A stretch of DNA of 64,000 bases from an uncultured Bacteroidota bacterium (GTDB taxonomy: Bacteria; Bacteroidota; Bacteroidia; Flavobacteriales; Flavobacteriaceae): the NCBI GenBank assembly GCA_902566635.1, contig CACFJP010000002.1, positions 59,326 to 123,325 on the forward strand. Direction: 5' to 3'. Numbering within the stretch: position 1 is the stretch's first letter; the number at the start of each line of letters is the position of its first letter. The translations under genes and the position numbers were made by a program. This document shows, piece after piece, positions 50,658 to 60,809 of this stretch. The notes beneath the pieces are model-generated. The model made no database searches. It was not told where the DNA came from and saw nothing but the letters and a program-made list of their open reading frames with translations.

Positions 50658-51236
50658 ATGAATGATTTTTGGTTGTTGGTCGAATTGGGCTTTTCCCATG
50701 TGTGGGACTGGCAAGGCTATGATCACCTGCTGTTTCTTATGGCACTGTGCTTACCCTTTTCAATGATAGAATGGAAAAAACTACTGTGGTTAATCACTTA
50801 TTTTACCATTGGGCATAGTCTGTCATTGGTCATCGCCTCCCTCGATTTGCTAACCATTTCCTCCACTTGGATCGAGTTTTTGATCCCACTGAGCATCGCA
50901 GCCACCGCCTTGCACAACATTATCTTTGCCCAACCCAGATGGCTTAACAGCAGCAAGACTGTTGTGTGGGTCACTCTTTTTTTTGGGTTGATACATGGCT
51001 TTGGCTTTGCTGGTTATTTCGATTTGATTCGAGACTTGGAACAACCCTTGTGGAGCTCCTTGTTGTTTTTCGCTTTAGGGATCGAAGCAGCACAAATCGC
51101 ATTAGGCATGTTGATGTTGCTTCTAGCCTTTTTGGTGCTCAACGTCTGGGGCCGCAGCCGACGTGATTTTATCCTCGTGTTGTCTAGTATCATAATTGGT
51201 ATATTACTTCCTATAATTTTTGAACGTTGGCCATGA
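50658..51236 (+). CDS. HupE/UreJ family membrane protein
   Basis: GFSHVWDWQGYDHLLFLMALCLPF and FGLIHGFGFAG motifs. Confidence 0.88.
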   Translation: MNDFWLLVELGFSHVWDWQGYDHLLFLMALCLPFSMIEWKKLLWLITYFTIGHSLSLVIASLDLLTISSTWIEFLIPLSIAATALHNIIFAQPRWLNSSKTVVWVTLFFGLIHGFGFAGYFDLIRDLEQPLWSSLLFFALGIEAAQIALGMLMLLLAFLVLNVWGRSRRDFILVLSSIIIGILLPIIFERWP

Positions 51237-51655
51237 ACAAATCAAAACAACTTCGCTACGACACTGCCTATATGCGCATGGCACTCGAATGGGCAAAACT
51301 ATCGTACTGCAAACGCAAGCAAGTTGGCTCGCTGATTGTCAAAGATCGGATGATCATTTCGGATGGGTATAATGGTGCCCCTACAGGATTCGACAACTGC
51401 TGTGAAGATGAGGACTACCGGACCCATTGGTATGTGCTCCACGCTGAGGCAAATGCGATCATGAAAGTGGCAGCATCCAACCAGTCATGTGCAGGTGCAA
51501 CACTTTACATTACCCTATCGCCTTGTCAGCAATGCAGCAAGTTGATCCACCAAGCTGGCATTGTCCGGGTGGTCTATGGCCAAACTTATAAAGACACTTC
51601 TGGCTTGGAATTTTTAGAAAAAGCAGGGGTAGTACTAGAACTGCTCGAAGTGTAA
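51233..51655 (+). CDS. Deoxycytidylate deaminase family protein
   Basis: HAEANAIMKVA and TLSPCQQCSKLI zinc-binding motifs. ATG overlaps the preceding stop. Confidence 0.93.
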   Translation: MNKSKQLRYDTAYMRMALEWAKLSYCKRKQVGSLIVKDRMIISDGYNGAPTGFDNCCEDEDYRTHWYVLHAEANAIMKVAASNQSCAGATLYITLSPCQQCSKLIHQAGIVRVVYGQTYKDTSGLEFLEKAGVVLELLEV

Positions 51656-51665
51656 CTCTAATAAC

Positions 51666-51860
51666 CTATTTGACTTTGTCCTGTATAGCTTTGGCAACCC
51701 ATAATAGTGCGAGTAAAACAATTGCACACAAGCCAGCAACAATACCAACCAGAGCCACCACACTGTCGCCTTGCAAAGGGGCAGCAAAGTCTACATAAAA
51801 GAGATTGAAAACGACTAGTCCAAGAGATATACATGCAAGAGCGAAGATGAGTTTTTTCAT
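51666..51860 (-). CDS. Small uncharacterised membrane protein
   Basis: 64 aa, two TM segments, same strand and directly downstream of the MarC gene. Confidence 0.55.
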   Translation of the reverse strand: MKKLIFALACISLGLVVFNLFYVDFAAPLQGDSVVALVGIVAGLCAIVLLALLWVAKAIQDKVK

Positions 51861-51869
51861 GTGATAGAT

Positions 51870-52439
51870 TTAAAAGAGCTGTTGTGCGTTGTTGGCAAAT
51901 AGTTTCACAGCAGTGGCAAGTAGAATCACACCAAATATCTTTTGAAGAACACTGATGCCAGAGCTTCCCAAAAAACGTTCAATGCTTTTGGAAGACTTCA
52001 ACACAATATATACCACAAAGATGTTGATGACTATGGCAGCAATGATGTTTGCAGCAGCAAACTCGGCCCGCAAAGAGAGCAAGGTGGTCAAGGTTCCTGC
52101 CCCTGCAATGATTGGAAAAGCAATGGGAACAATCGATGCCGTTTCGGGCGATTCTTCTTTGTAAAACTGTATCCCCAAAATCATTTCGAGTGCCAAAAAG
52201 AAAATGATGATCGACCCCGCCACTGCAAAAGAATTAACGTCTATGCCAATGAGGTTGAGGATTTCTTCCCCCAAAAACAAAAACCCAATCATAATCACTA
52301 GGCTAACCAAAGATGCTTTTTCTGACTGGACATGACCGATCTTTTGGCGCAGACCAATGATGACAGGTGTGCTGCCAATAATATCAATGACAGCAAAAAG
52401 AATCATCCCAGCAGTAAAAATTTCTTTAACATCAAACAT
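51870..52439 (-). CDS. MarC family integral membrane protein
   Basis: FAVIDIIGSTPVIIGL, FPIIAGAGTLTTLLSL. Confidence 0.92.
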   Translation of the reverse strand: MFDVKEIFTAGMILFAVIDIIGSTPVIIGLRQKIGHVQSEKASLVSLVIMIGFLFLGEEILNLIGIDVNSFAVAGSIIIFFLALEMILGIQFYKEESPETASIVPIAFPIIAGAGTLTTLLSLRAEFAAANIIAAIVINIFVVYIVLKSSKSIERFLGSSGISVLQKIFGVILLATAVKLFANNAQQLF

Positions 52440-52443
52440 TCAG

Positions 52444-52451
52444 CAAAGATA
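52444..52451 (-). promoter_or_regulatory. Candidate -7 element (TATCTTTG) upstream of marC-like gene
   Basis: Minus-strand TATCTTTG, divergent from the element at 52473. Confidence 0.35.
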
Positions 52452-52472
52452 CAATCTTGCCATTGATTATTG

Positions 52473-52480
52473 TAGTTTTG
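52473..52480 (+). promoter_or_regulatory. Candidate -7 element (TAGTTTTG) 4 nt before ATG of DUF3109 gene
   Basis: Matches TAnnTTTG. ATG at 52485. Confidence 0.35.
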
Positions 52481-52484
52481 TGAG

Positions 52485-53060
52485 ATGTTTCAGTTGGGAG
52501 ATACTTTGGTATCGGAAGACTTGTTGAAGGAACACTTCGCTTGTGACTTGTCGCAGTGCAAAGGGATATGCTGTGTGGAGGGAGAAGCAGGCGCACCACT
52601 CAGCGCCGAGGAGGTCCAGCAGTTGACAAAGGACTACGACGCCATCGCTCCTTTTTTAAACGAAGCAGGTCGCAAAGCCATTGCTGCACAAGGCACATCT
52701 ATTGTGGCCAAGGACACGAGTTTGGAAACCCCATTGGTGGATGGCGCAGCTTGTGCATACGCCACTTTTGATGAGCGTGGCTGGGCACATTGCGGCATCG
52801 AACAAGCCCACCAAGCAGGTGCAGTTGATTGGAAAAAACCTATCTCATGCCACTTGTATCCTGTGCGTGTCAAAGACTATTCTGTGTTTACTGCAGTCAA
52901 CTATCATCGCTGGCATATTTGCAGTGCTGGCTGTGCTAATGGAAAGCAAATGCAGATGCCTTTGTATCGCTTTGTGGCGGAGGCATTACAAAAAAAATTT
53001 GGTGCAGATTGGTTTGCTGAATTGGAGCGTGTGGCAAGCAAGCAAAAAAAAAATCAATAA
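52485..53060 (+). CDS. DUF3109 family Cys-rich protein
   Basis: CDLSQCKGICCVEGEAGAPL, KPISCHLYPVRV, conserved cysteines. Confidence 0.88.
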   Translation: MFQLGDTLVSEDLLKEHFACDLSQCKGICCVEGEAGAPLSAEEVQQLTKDYDAIAPFLNEAGRKAIAAQGTSIVAKDTSLETPLVDGAACAYATFDERGWAHCGIEQAHQAGAVDWKKPISCHLYPVRVKDYSVFTAVNYHRWHICSAGCANGKQMQMPLYRFVAEALQKKFGADWFAELERVASKQKKNQ

Positions 53061-53291
53061 ACACTAAAAGTGATTCCTGTCTGACGTTATACCATATACA
53101 CCAGCGCAACATATTGATTGACAGGATTTTAAAAAATAGTGGGGTTTTATTTTCGTAGGAAAAAACTGAACGAATGTTAAAAAAACGACGGCATTGTGAA
53201 AAACTATGGCTTTTAATTTCCACAAAAAAAGAGAAGATTTGTAGGGTTGATTTCTCAACATAAAAACACAATAACAAAAACAAAAATAATT

Positions 53292-54272
53292 ATGGCAGCA
53301 GTCGAACCAATTCTGGAAGAAAACAAAAACCGATTCGTAATATTTCCAATTGAACACCATGATATTTGGGAATGGTATAAAAAACAAGAAGCGTGTTTTT
53401 GGACAGCAGAGGAGATCGATTTGCACCAAGATTTGACGGACTGGCAAGACAAGCTTAATGATGATGAGCGCTATTTCATCAAACACATTTTGGCATTTTT
53501 TGCTGCGTCGGATGGGATTGTGAATGAGAACTTGGCTGAGAATTTTGTCAATGAAGTGCAATACAGTGAAGTCAAGTTTTTCTATGGGTTTCAGATAATG
53601 ATGGAGAACATCCACTCGGAAACCTACTCTTTGCTGATCGACACCTATGTAAAAGACGAGGTAGAAAAAGATAAATTATTTCGCGCCATAGAAATTTTCC
53701 CTGCCATCAAGCGCAAAGCCGAATGGGCTTTACGTTGGGTAGAGTCTGATTCTTTTGCCGAGCGACTCATTGCCTTTGCTGCTGTTGAAGGAATCTTTTT
53801 CTCAGGTGCATTTTGTTCAATTTTTTGGTTGAAAAAGCGTGGCTTAATGCCAGGTCTAACCTTCTCCAATGAGTTGATCTCACGCGACGAGGGCATGCAC
53901 TGTGACTTTGCTGTTCACCTACACAACAAACACCTGATCAACAAAGTACCACCCCAACGCATTCGTGAAATTATTTTAGACGCATTGTCCATCGAACGCG
54001 AATTTATTACCGAATCACTCCCTGTTAGTTTGATCGGTATGAATGCAAAACTCATGACGCAGTACTTAGAGTTTGTCACCGACCGATTGTTGGTGGAACT
54101 AGAGTTAAAAAAAGAATATAACGTAACTAACCCATTTGATTTCATGGACATGATTTCGCTACAAGGAAAAACAAACTTCTTCGAAAAGCGAGTTTCAGAA
54201 TATCAGAAAGCAGGGGTACTGAAACAAGAGACCGAAGAAAAAGAAAAGTACTCGTTTGACGACGATTTTTAA
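53292..54272 (+). CDS. nrdB: Ribonucleotide-diphosphate reductase subunit beta (class I)
   Basis: [41 protein letters not shown]; start at [15 protein letters not shown]. Confidence 0.96.
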   Translation: MAAVEPILEENKNRFVIFPIEHHDIWEWYKKQEACFWTAEEIDLHQDLTDWQDKLNDDERYFIKHILAFFAASDGIVNENLAENFVNEVQYSEVKFFYGFQIMMENIHSETYSLLIDTYVKDEVEKDKLFRAIEIFPAIKRKAEWALRWVESDSFAERLIAFAAVEGIFFSGAFCSIFWLKKRGLMPGLTFSNELISRDEGMHCDFAVHLHNKHLINKVPPQRIREIILDALSIEREFITESLPVSLIGMNAKLMTQYLEFVTDRLLVELELKKEYNVTNPFDFMDMISLQGKTNFFEKRVSEYQKAGVLKQETEEKEKYSFDDDF

Positions 54273-54349
54273 GGTCCTTTTTCACATATTTAGTAGAGTA
54301 GTTGTCCCTATGAATGGGCTAATGTTTTTTTGTCAAAAAAGGAGAATAG

Positions 54350-56797
54350 ATGTATGTATTAAAAAGAGATGGTCGCAAAGAGCCCATCATATTTGATAAG
54401 ATTACAGCACGTGTACGAAAGCTGTGTTATGGGCTAAATGACCTAGTTGATCCAGTCAAAGTTGCCATGAGAGTCATTGAGGGTTTGTATGACGGAGTGA
54501 CAACCTCCGAGTTAGATAACCTTGCTGCCGAAACCGCAGCAACAATGACGACAACACACCCTGATTATGCCCAACTTGCTGCTCGAATCTCTGTTTCAAA
54601 TCTCCACAAAAACACGAAAAAATCATTTGTCGTAACAATGACAGATTTGTACACATACGTCAACCCTCGCACTGCAAAAAAAGCACCTCTACTCGCTGAT
54701 AATGTATACAAAATTATCAAAGATAATGAAGAACTTCTCGACTCCACCATCATCTACAATCGCGATTTTGGCTACGATTATTTTGGCTTCAAAACACTAG
54801 AGCGGTCCTATCTTCTCAAAATCAATGGTCAAATCGTTGAGCGTCCACAACATATGCTGATGCGTGTTTCTGTTGGCATTCACCTCAACGATCTCGACGC
54901 AGCAATTGAGACCTATCACTTGATGTCCAAAAGGTATTTCACCCACGCCACGCCAACTCTTTTCAACTCAGGAACACCCAAGCCTCAAATGTCGTCTTGC
55001 TTTTTGCTTGCCATGAAAGATGACAGCATCGACGGTATTTATGACACCCTAAAACAAACAGCAAAAATATCTCAATCGGCTGGAGGAATTGGTCTATCAA
55101 TTCACAACATCCGCGCTACAGGATCCTACATCGCAGGAACCAATGGAACCTCCAATGGAATTGTTCCCATGCTTCGTGTATTCAATGACACAGCTCGCTA
55201 TGTCGATCAAGGGGGCGGTAAACGAAAAGGATCATTTGCAATCTATGTCGAACCATGGCATGCTGATATTTTTGATTTCCTCAACTTGAAGAAAAACCAT
55301 GGAAAGGAAGAAATGCGTGCCCGGGATTTGTTCTACGCCATGTGGATACCTGACTTGTTTATGCGTCGGGTTGAGGAAGACTCTACATGGACTTTGATGT
55401 GTCCCAATGAGTGCCCTGGATTGTATGATTCTCATGGCGATGAGTTTGAGAAAAAATACCTCGACTACGAAAAAAACAACAAAGGCCGAAAAACCATACA
55501 GGCACGTGAGTTGTGGGAAAAAATCCTCGAATCGCAAATCGAAACAGGAACACCTTATATGCTGTATAAAGATGCGGCAAATCGAAAGTCAAATCAGCAA
55601 AATCTTGGAACCATTCGCTCTTCAAACTTGTGCACAGAGATTTTGGAATATACCTCTGCAGACGAAGTGGCGGTTTGTAACCTCGCTTCCATCGCCTTAC
55701 CAATGTTTATCAAAGATGGTGCCTTTGACCATCAAGGATTGTATGACGTAACTGTGCGTGCAACCAAAAACCTCAACAAAGTGATTGACCGCAATTACTA
55801 CCCCATCAAAGAAGCAGAGAACAGTAACTTTAGACATCGCCCAATTGGATTAGGTGTGCAAGGGCTTGCCGACTCCTTTATTAAGTTGCGTATGCCCTTT
55901 ACGTCAGACGAAGCGAAAACACTCAACCAAGAGATTTTTGAAACGCTTTATTTCGCAGCCATGACGGCTTCTAAAGACGTGGCAAAAGACGAAGGATCGT
56001 ATCAAAGTTATAAAGGATCACCCATTTCTAAAGGGGAGTTTCAACACAATCTGTGGGGAATCAAAGACAGTGAGCTCAGCGGTCGATGGGACTGGGCTGC
56101 GCTCCGAAAAGAGGTCAAAAAGCATGGTGTTCGCAACTCCCTACTCGTTGCACCAATGCCAACTGCTTCAACCTCCCAAATCCTTGGAAACAACGAATGC
56201 TTTGAACCCTACACATCAAACATCTATACTCGACGAGTGTTGTCCGGTGAGTTTATTGTCGTGAACAAACACTTGTTGGAAGACCTTGTTAATCTGGGTC
56301 TTTGGGATGAAGACCTCAAGCAAGAATTGATGCGTGCCAATGGTTCGGTTCAGCAAATCGACAACATTCCCGATGATATTAAAGAGCTGTATAAAACCGC
56401 ATGGGAATTGAGTATGAAGGATATCATTGATATGTCTCGCCAGCGTGGTTATTTTATCGATCAGTCGCAATCGCTCAACTTGTTTATGGAGGGTGCTACC
56501 ATGGCTAAGTTGACCTCGATGCACTTTTATGCGTGGAAGTCAGGGCTCAAAACCGGAATGTACTATCTCCGAACCAAGTCGGCTGTGGATGCAATCAAGT
56601 TTACACTCGATAAGAAAAAGGAAGAGAAAGTTCCTAAAACAGCAACAGCTGCTACAACTGCCTCAGCTGTCAATGTGGCGCCCAAAGCTGCTGAAAAGCC
56701 AGTGGCTGTCGAACCACTTTCACCCGTTGAGCTGAAAGAGATGCTTTCCAAGTCGAAAGAAAATGAAGACGATGATTGCCTAATGTGTGGGTCATGA
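54350..56797 (+). CDS. nrdA: Ribonucleoside-diphosphate reductase subunit alpha (class I)
   Basis: N-terminal ATP cone, [42 protein letters not shown]-terminal CLMC. Confidence 0.97.
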   Translation: MYVLKRDGRKEPIIFDKITARVRKLCYGLNDLVDPVKVAMRVIEGLYDGVTTSELDNLAAETAATMTTTHPDYAQLAARISVSNLHKNTKKSFVVTMTDLYTYVNPRTAKKAPLLADNVYKIIKDNEELLDSTIIYNRDFGYDYFGFKTLERSYLLKINGQIVERPQHMLMRVSVGIHLNDLDAAIETYHLMSKRYFTHATPTLFNSGTPKPQMSSCFLLAMKDDSIDGIYDTLKQTAKISQSAGGIGLSIHNIRATGSYIAGTNGTSNGIVPMLRVFNDTARYVDQGGGKRKGSFAIYVEPWHADIFDFLNLKKNHGKEEMRARDLFYAMWIPDLFMRRVEEDSTWTLMCPNECPGLYDSHGDEFEKKYLDYEKNNKGRKTIQARELWEKILESQIETGTPYMLYKDAANRKSNQQNLGTIRSSNLCTEILEYTSADEVAVCNLASIALPMFIKDGAFDHQGLYDVTVRATKNLNKVIDRNYYPIKEAENSNFRHRPIGLGVQGLADSFIKLRMPFTSDEAKTLNQEIFETLYFAAMTASKDVAKDEGSYQSYKGSPISKGEFQHNLWGIKDSELSGRWDWAALRKEVKKHGVRNSLLVAPMPTASTSQILGNNECFEPYTSNIYTRRVLSGEFIVVNKHLLEDLVNLGLWDEDLKQELMRANGSVQQIDNIPDDIKELYKTAWELSMKDIIDMSRQRGYFIDQSQSLNLFMEGATMAKLTSMHFYAWKSGLKTGMYYLRTKSAVDAIKFTLDKKKEEKVPKTATAATTASAVNVAPKAAEKPVAVEPLSPVELKEMLSKSKENEDDDCLMCGS

Positions 56798-56828
56798 CCC
56801 TCACAGCAGCCTGTTTTTTTGAAAATAG

Positions 56829-58430
56829 TTACATCCGAAACACACCAAAAGCGTCAGTTCCTTTTATAGGATATTGATATACAGTTGCCAATGCAATGGT
56901 CAAGTGCTTTCTTGTCTGGCGTGGATCAATCACGCCATCGTCCCATAGTTCTGAAGTGGCATGCCATACACTAGCCTTATTTTGTGCGTCTTTTTTGATG
57001 GCGTCCTTTTCCTTTTTGAGTTGCTTTTCATCCACTTTTTGATTTGTGGAAGCAGCAGACTGTCGTTTGATGATTTCCATCACGCCAGCCAATTGCTCAG
57101 CACCCATCACGCCAGCCATGACATTGGGATATGAGAACAAAAAACGAGGGGAAAACGAACGACCACACATGGCATAATTTCCAGCACCATAGGAGTTGCC
57201 AATCAAAAGTGTGATGTGTGGCACAGTGCTCCCCGCCACTGCGTGGATCAATTGTGAACCACTGTTTATCATTCCCTTTTGTTCATATGATTTACCAACC
57301 ATAAAACCAGTGGTGTTGTGCATAAACAAAAGGGGTAGATTGGACTTGTTAGCAAGTTGGATAAACTGTGTAGCTTTTTGGGCAGACTCGGCAAAGATTA
57401 CCCCATTGCTGGCGATAATTCCGACGGGATATCCCCCAATTTTGGTCCAGCAACAAATCATGGTTTTGCCATAGTTTTCTTTGAATTCTGTAAATTCAGA
57501 TCCGTCCACAAATCGTGCAATTATTTCACGAACATCCACTTGTTTTTTGAGGTTTGCTGGAAGAATCCCCAAGAGCTCCTCTTGCTTGTAGCGTGGCGGC
57601 ACGATAGGGGTTGTGGGTTCGAAATGTGGTTTGTGTGGCTTGAGGGTTTTCACAACATTACGTGCAATGTTTATGGCATCCATTTCGTCATCTGCCAAAA
57701 AATCGGCAACACCCGAAATATTACTATGCATGGTTGCACCCCCAAGTTCTTCGGCATTGGTGTCTTCATTAGTTGCCATTTTAACCAATGGCGGGCCTGC
57801 CAAAAATACTTTGGCAGCATCCTTTTGCATAATGGTGTAGTCCGACATGCCTGGTACATAAGCACCACCAGCTGTGGCATTGCCAAAGACAACCGATATG
57901 GTGGGAATCCCCTGCTTGGATCGCAAAGACATATCCCTGAAAGTGGAACCGTAGTTGTTAAACACTCGATCTTGATCGGGAAGATTTGCGCCACCACTCT
58001 CCACCAAGTTGATGGTTGGAATTTTGTTTTCTAAAGCGATTTCACCCAATCGACGAATTTTTAAGCTCGTGGCATAATCGACTGTTCCTGCCTTGCGTGT
58101 GCTGAGATTGGCATTGACAATGCAAAGGCGTTTGTTGACATACCCAACCCCTGCAACAGTGGTTCCGCCTGGGCCAAAACCACCCTCGTGGAGCAAGCCC
58201 GCCAAGGGCATCAGCTCGATAAAAGGACTGTCTTTATCGAGTAAAAGTTGAATGCGTTCTCTAGCTAAAAACTTTTTTCGTTTCTTAGCGCGATCAATCG
58301 ATGCTTTGCTGCCCTCTGTCTTGGCAACAGTCAGGTGCGCCTGAAGCTTGTCAACCAATACTTGCATCTCTTCCTTATTTCTGAGGAAGCGATCGCTCTT
58401 TGGATTGATTTTAGATCGAAAACTTTGCAT
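56829..58430 (-). CDS. Acyl-CoA carboxylase carboxyltransferase (beta) subunit
   Basis: LVESGGANLPDQDRVFNNYGSTFRDMSLRSKQGIPTISVVFGNATAGGAYVPGMSDYTIM. Start taken at MQSFRSKINPKSDRF. Confidence 0.94.
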   Translation of the reverse strand: MQSFRSKINPKSDRFLRNKEEMQVLVDKLQAHLTVAKTEGSKASIDRAKKRKKFLARERIQLLLDKDSPFIELMPLAGLLHEGGFGPGGTTVAGVGYVNKRLCIVNANLSTRKAGTVDYATSLKIRRLGEIALENKIPTINLVESGGANLPDQDRVFNNYGSTFRDMSLRSKQGIPTISVVFGNATAGGAYVPGMSDYTIMQKDAAKVFLAGPPLVKMATNEDTNAEELGGATMHSNISGVADFLADDEMDAINIARNVVKTLKPHKPHFEPTTPIVPPRYKQEELLGILPANLKKQVDVREIIARFVDGSEFTEFKENYGKTMICCWTKIGGYPVGIIASNGVIFAESAQKATQFIQLANKSNLPLLFMHNTTGFMVGKSYEQKGMINSGSQLIHAVAGSTVPHITLLIGNSYGAGNYAMCGRSFSPRFLFSYPNVMAGVMGAEQLAGVMEIIKRQSAASTNQKVDEKQLKKEKDAIKKDAQNKASVWHATSELWDDGVIDPRQTRKHLTIALATVYQYPIKGTDAFGVFRM

Positions 58431-58514
58431 AGTTATTCGCTTAGCCCCTGTGTTGAGGGAAAAACGATGTGCAAAGGTACACAATATGCGTTACTCGATA
58501 GAATGCGCCTGGAC

Positions 58515-60806
58515 TTAAGACTCCGAATTCTTTTTGATCAAGGGGTCAATATCGCTGTCATAATCGATATAATAGAGCTCGATCAGGTTCATAGTTGCGG
58601 CGATCAGGTCTTTGGTTTCAGATAAAATACCAAAGAAAAGCGTGGTGTTTTTGGGGCTTGATTCTTCGGTTCTCGTCCGACTGACTTGGTCTTGAATTCG
58701 ACTGTTAATCGAGTTGAACAAAATTTCCTTTTTGGGTAGGATGTCTTTGATTTGGTCAAAGTCATTGAGGTCAAATGTAAATCGAATTTCAGAAAACAAA
58801 TCCTCCAACTCATTTTCTATGGTTTTGAGGGCTTTGATTTGGGTGTATTTGATTTTTTTGTGTTTGTTACTAACGTGTTTTTGACACTTTTTATTGAGCA
58901 GTTCTAGGGATTGACACATGTCCTCCAAACAATCGATTAGTGCTATAAAAAACTTACTAGCTTTTACACTGTCTTCGTCGAGTTCTTTGATAAAGTAATA
59001 GAGTTCATCGTGAAGGGAACTAATTTCATTTTCGAGTTTTTTTACACGTCGTTTATTTTTTTTCAGCGTGTCAACATTTTCAGTGGCAAGCCCATGTATG
59101 GTGTTTTTATAGATTTCATTGGCACGGCGAACCATACGGGAAACGTTATATGCACTTTCTGCAATAAGGCCTTGTACCGAGCCTGCTTCGGTCATGTAAA
59201 GCTCGTCTTCTTCCTTGAGAGTTTTACTTTCTTTTTGAGATCGGATATAGTTTCGGTAGAGAATGATTGTGGAGAAAATCAGTAAAATAATAATCGCAAT
59301 CAACTTGGTGAAATAGATAAAGGTAACCAGCAAGGCACAGGCTGTGAATGCGATGAAGGCAGTCAAAAACCACCCACCAACGACATTGATAACTCCAGCC
59401 ACACGATAGACAGCACTATCGCTACCCCAAGCACGATCGGCAAGGGAAGTTCCCATGGCGACCATAAAGGTCACATAGGTGGTTGAAAGCGGGAGCTTAT
59501 AGGAGGTCGCGATTGAAATCAAAACAGCAGCTACTGTGAGGTTGATCGATGCACGAACATTGTCAAAGGCGGGCAAATCCCCTTTTTTGATGACCGCTTC
59601 TTCAAGTGTGGGCTGGGTAAATTGCTTGGTAATCAGATTTTGAATAGGTGTGGGAAACATTCGATTGATAACGCTAGTTGTACGGACAAAGGCATTGACC
59701 AGTCCACGTGATAAGGAATTGGATTCAAAGCGTTCTTTGGTTTTGTCTTGTCGGGAAAGGTCGATGGTTGTTTTGACGACTTTTTTGGCTTTTGTGGAGG
59801 TCCATAAGGTAAGGACCATCACTAGACCAGCGATGAATAAAAAGATGGTTGGTGTTGCGACTTTGGCAGCCAAGCCCCCCATGGAAAATAGTTCTGGGTC
59901 TATGCCCGAAGCCAACCACGACTGATAGGATTGCCATGCCGCAATGGGGACACCAATAAAGTTGACCAAATCGTTGCCTGCAAAAGCGAGCGCGAGTGAA
60001 AAAGTGCCAACGGCAATAATCATTTTGTATATATCCCAAAAACGAACCCAAATCATACTGATCAAAGTCCAAAACACAAGCCCGATTGAAGATACCGTGA
60101 TCAGCTCAGTTTCGGCAAATTCACCAAGGGTCATACCGCCCAGAAGCGGAAGTGTTTCGCCAGCATAGGGAGTCCCTTTTATTCCCTTAATGATGATAAA
60201 ATAGGTGATGGCAGTAAGGGCCATTCCACCAAACAAAGCACTCATCCATCTGGGGTTTTCTTGAAAGTGAAAGCTCAAAAAAAGACGGGAAATATATTGC
60301 ACGATAGCCCCAATGGAAAAGGCAAATACAATTGATAAGAAAATACCCAGTACAATTTGTGTTGCTTTGGTGACATTGATAAAGGTGATGAGTTCTTCGG
60401 TGGCATCTCCAGTGTAGATTTTCAATAAGGCCATGGCAACGGCTGCACCGAGGAGTTCAAAAACAATGGATACCGTAGTTGAAGTAGGAAGTCCAAGGGT
60501 ATTAAAAAAGTCCAACAATAGAATATCGGTAATCATCACAGCGATAAAAATCACCATGATTTCGGAAAAGACAAACATTTCGGGGTTAAAGATGCCTTTG
60601 CGTGCGACCTCCATCAACCCACTGGAGAAAATGGCTCCAGCAGCCACGCCCACACTGGCGACAATCATAATCATCCGAAAGCTAAGGGCCTTGGAACCGA
60701 TGGCAGAATTGAGGAAGTTTACCGCATCATTACTCACGCCAACAATCAGGTCAGCCAAGGCCAAAACGGCCAAGGCAATGAGCATGAATAGGTAGATGTT
60801 TTCCAT
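58515..60806 (-). CDS. PiT-family inorganic phosphate transporter with C-terminal DUF47/PhoU-like helical region
   Basis: GVSNDAVNFLNSAIGSKALS, AFAGNDLVNFIGVPIAA, KLPLSTTYVTFMVAMGTSLADRAWG, about 200-aa helical C-terminus. Confidence 0.93.
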   Translation of the reverse strand: MENIYLFMLIALAVLALADLIVGVSNDAVNFLNSAIGSKALSFRMIMIVASVGVAAGAIFSSGLMEVARKGIFNPEMFVFSEIMVIFIAVMITDILLLDFFNTLGLPTSTTVSIVFELLGAAVAMALLKIYTGDATEELITFINVTKATQIVLGIFLSIVFAFSIGAIVQYISRLFLSFHFQENPRWMSALFGGMALTAITYFIIIKGIKGTPYAGETLPLLGGMTLGEFAETELITVSSIGLVFWTLISMIWVRFWDIYKMIIAVGTFSLALAFAGNDLVNFIGVPIAAWQSYQSWLASGIDPELFSMGGLAAKVATPTIFLFIAGLVMVLTLWTSTKAKKVVKTTIDLSRQDKTKERFESNSLSRGLVNAFVRTTSVINRMFPTPIQNLITKQFTQPTLEEAVIKKGDLPAFDNVRASINLTVAAVLISIATSYKLPLSTTYVTFMVAMGTSLADRAWGSDSAVYRVAGVINVVGGWFLTAFIAFTACALLVTFIYFTKLIAIIILLIFSTIILYRNYIRSQKESKTLKEEDELYMTEAGSVQGLIAESAYNVSRMVRRANEIYKNTIHGLATENVDTLKKNKRRVKKLENEISSLHDELYYFIKELDEDSVKASKFFIALIDCLEDMCQSLELLNKKCQKHVSNKHKKIKYTQIKALKTIENELEDLFSEIRFTFDLNDFDQIKDILPKKEILFNSINSRIQDQVSRTRTEESSPKNTTLFFGILSETKDLIAATMNLIELYYIDYDSDIDPLIKKNSES

Positions 60807-60809
60807 TTT

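Noticed and set aside
53064-53615. 183-aa minus-strand ORF over the nrdB leader and start
   Set aside because: Antisense to nrdB coding sequence, low-complexity Phe/Ile/Lys-rich; no coding signal.
56580-56797. Ala/Pro/Lys-rich NrdA C-terminal extension as something new
   Set aside because: A flexible linker ending in a CxxC tail is usual for class I NrdA.
57357-58034. 225-aa plus-strand ORF
   Set aside because: Lies wholly antisense to the carboxyltransferase gene, Cys/His/Trp-rich with no recognisable domain; shadow ORF.
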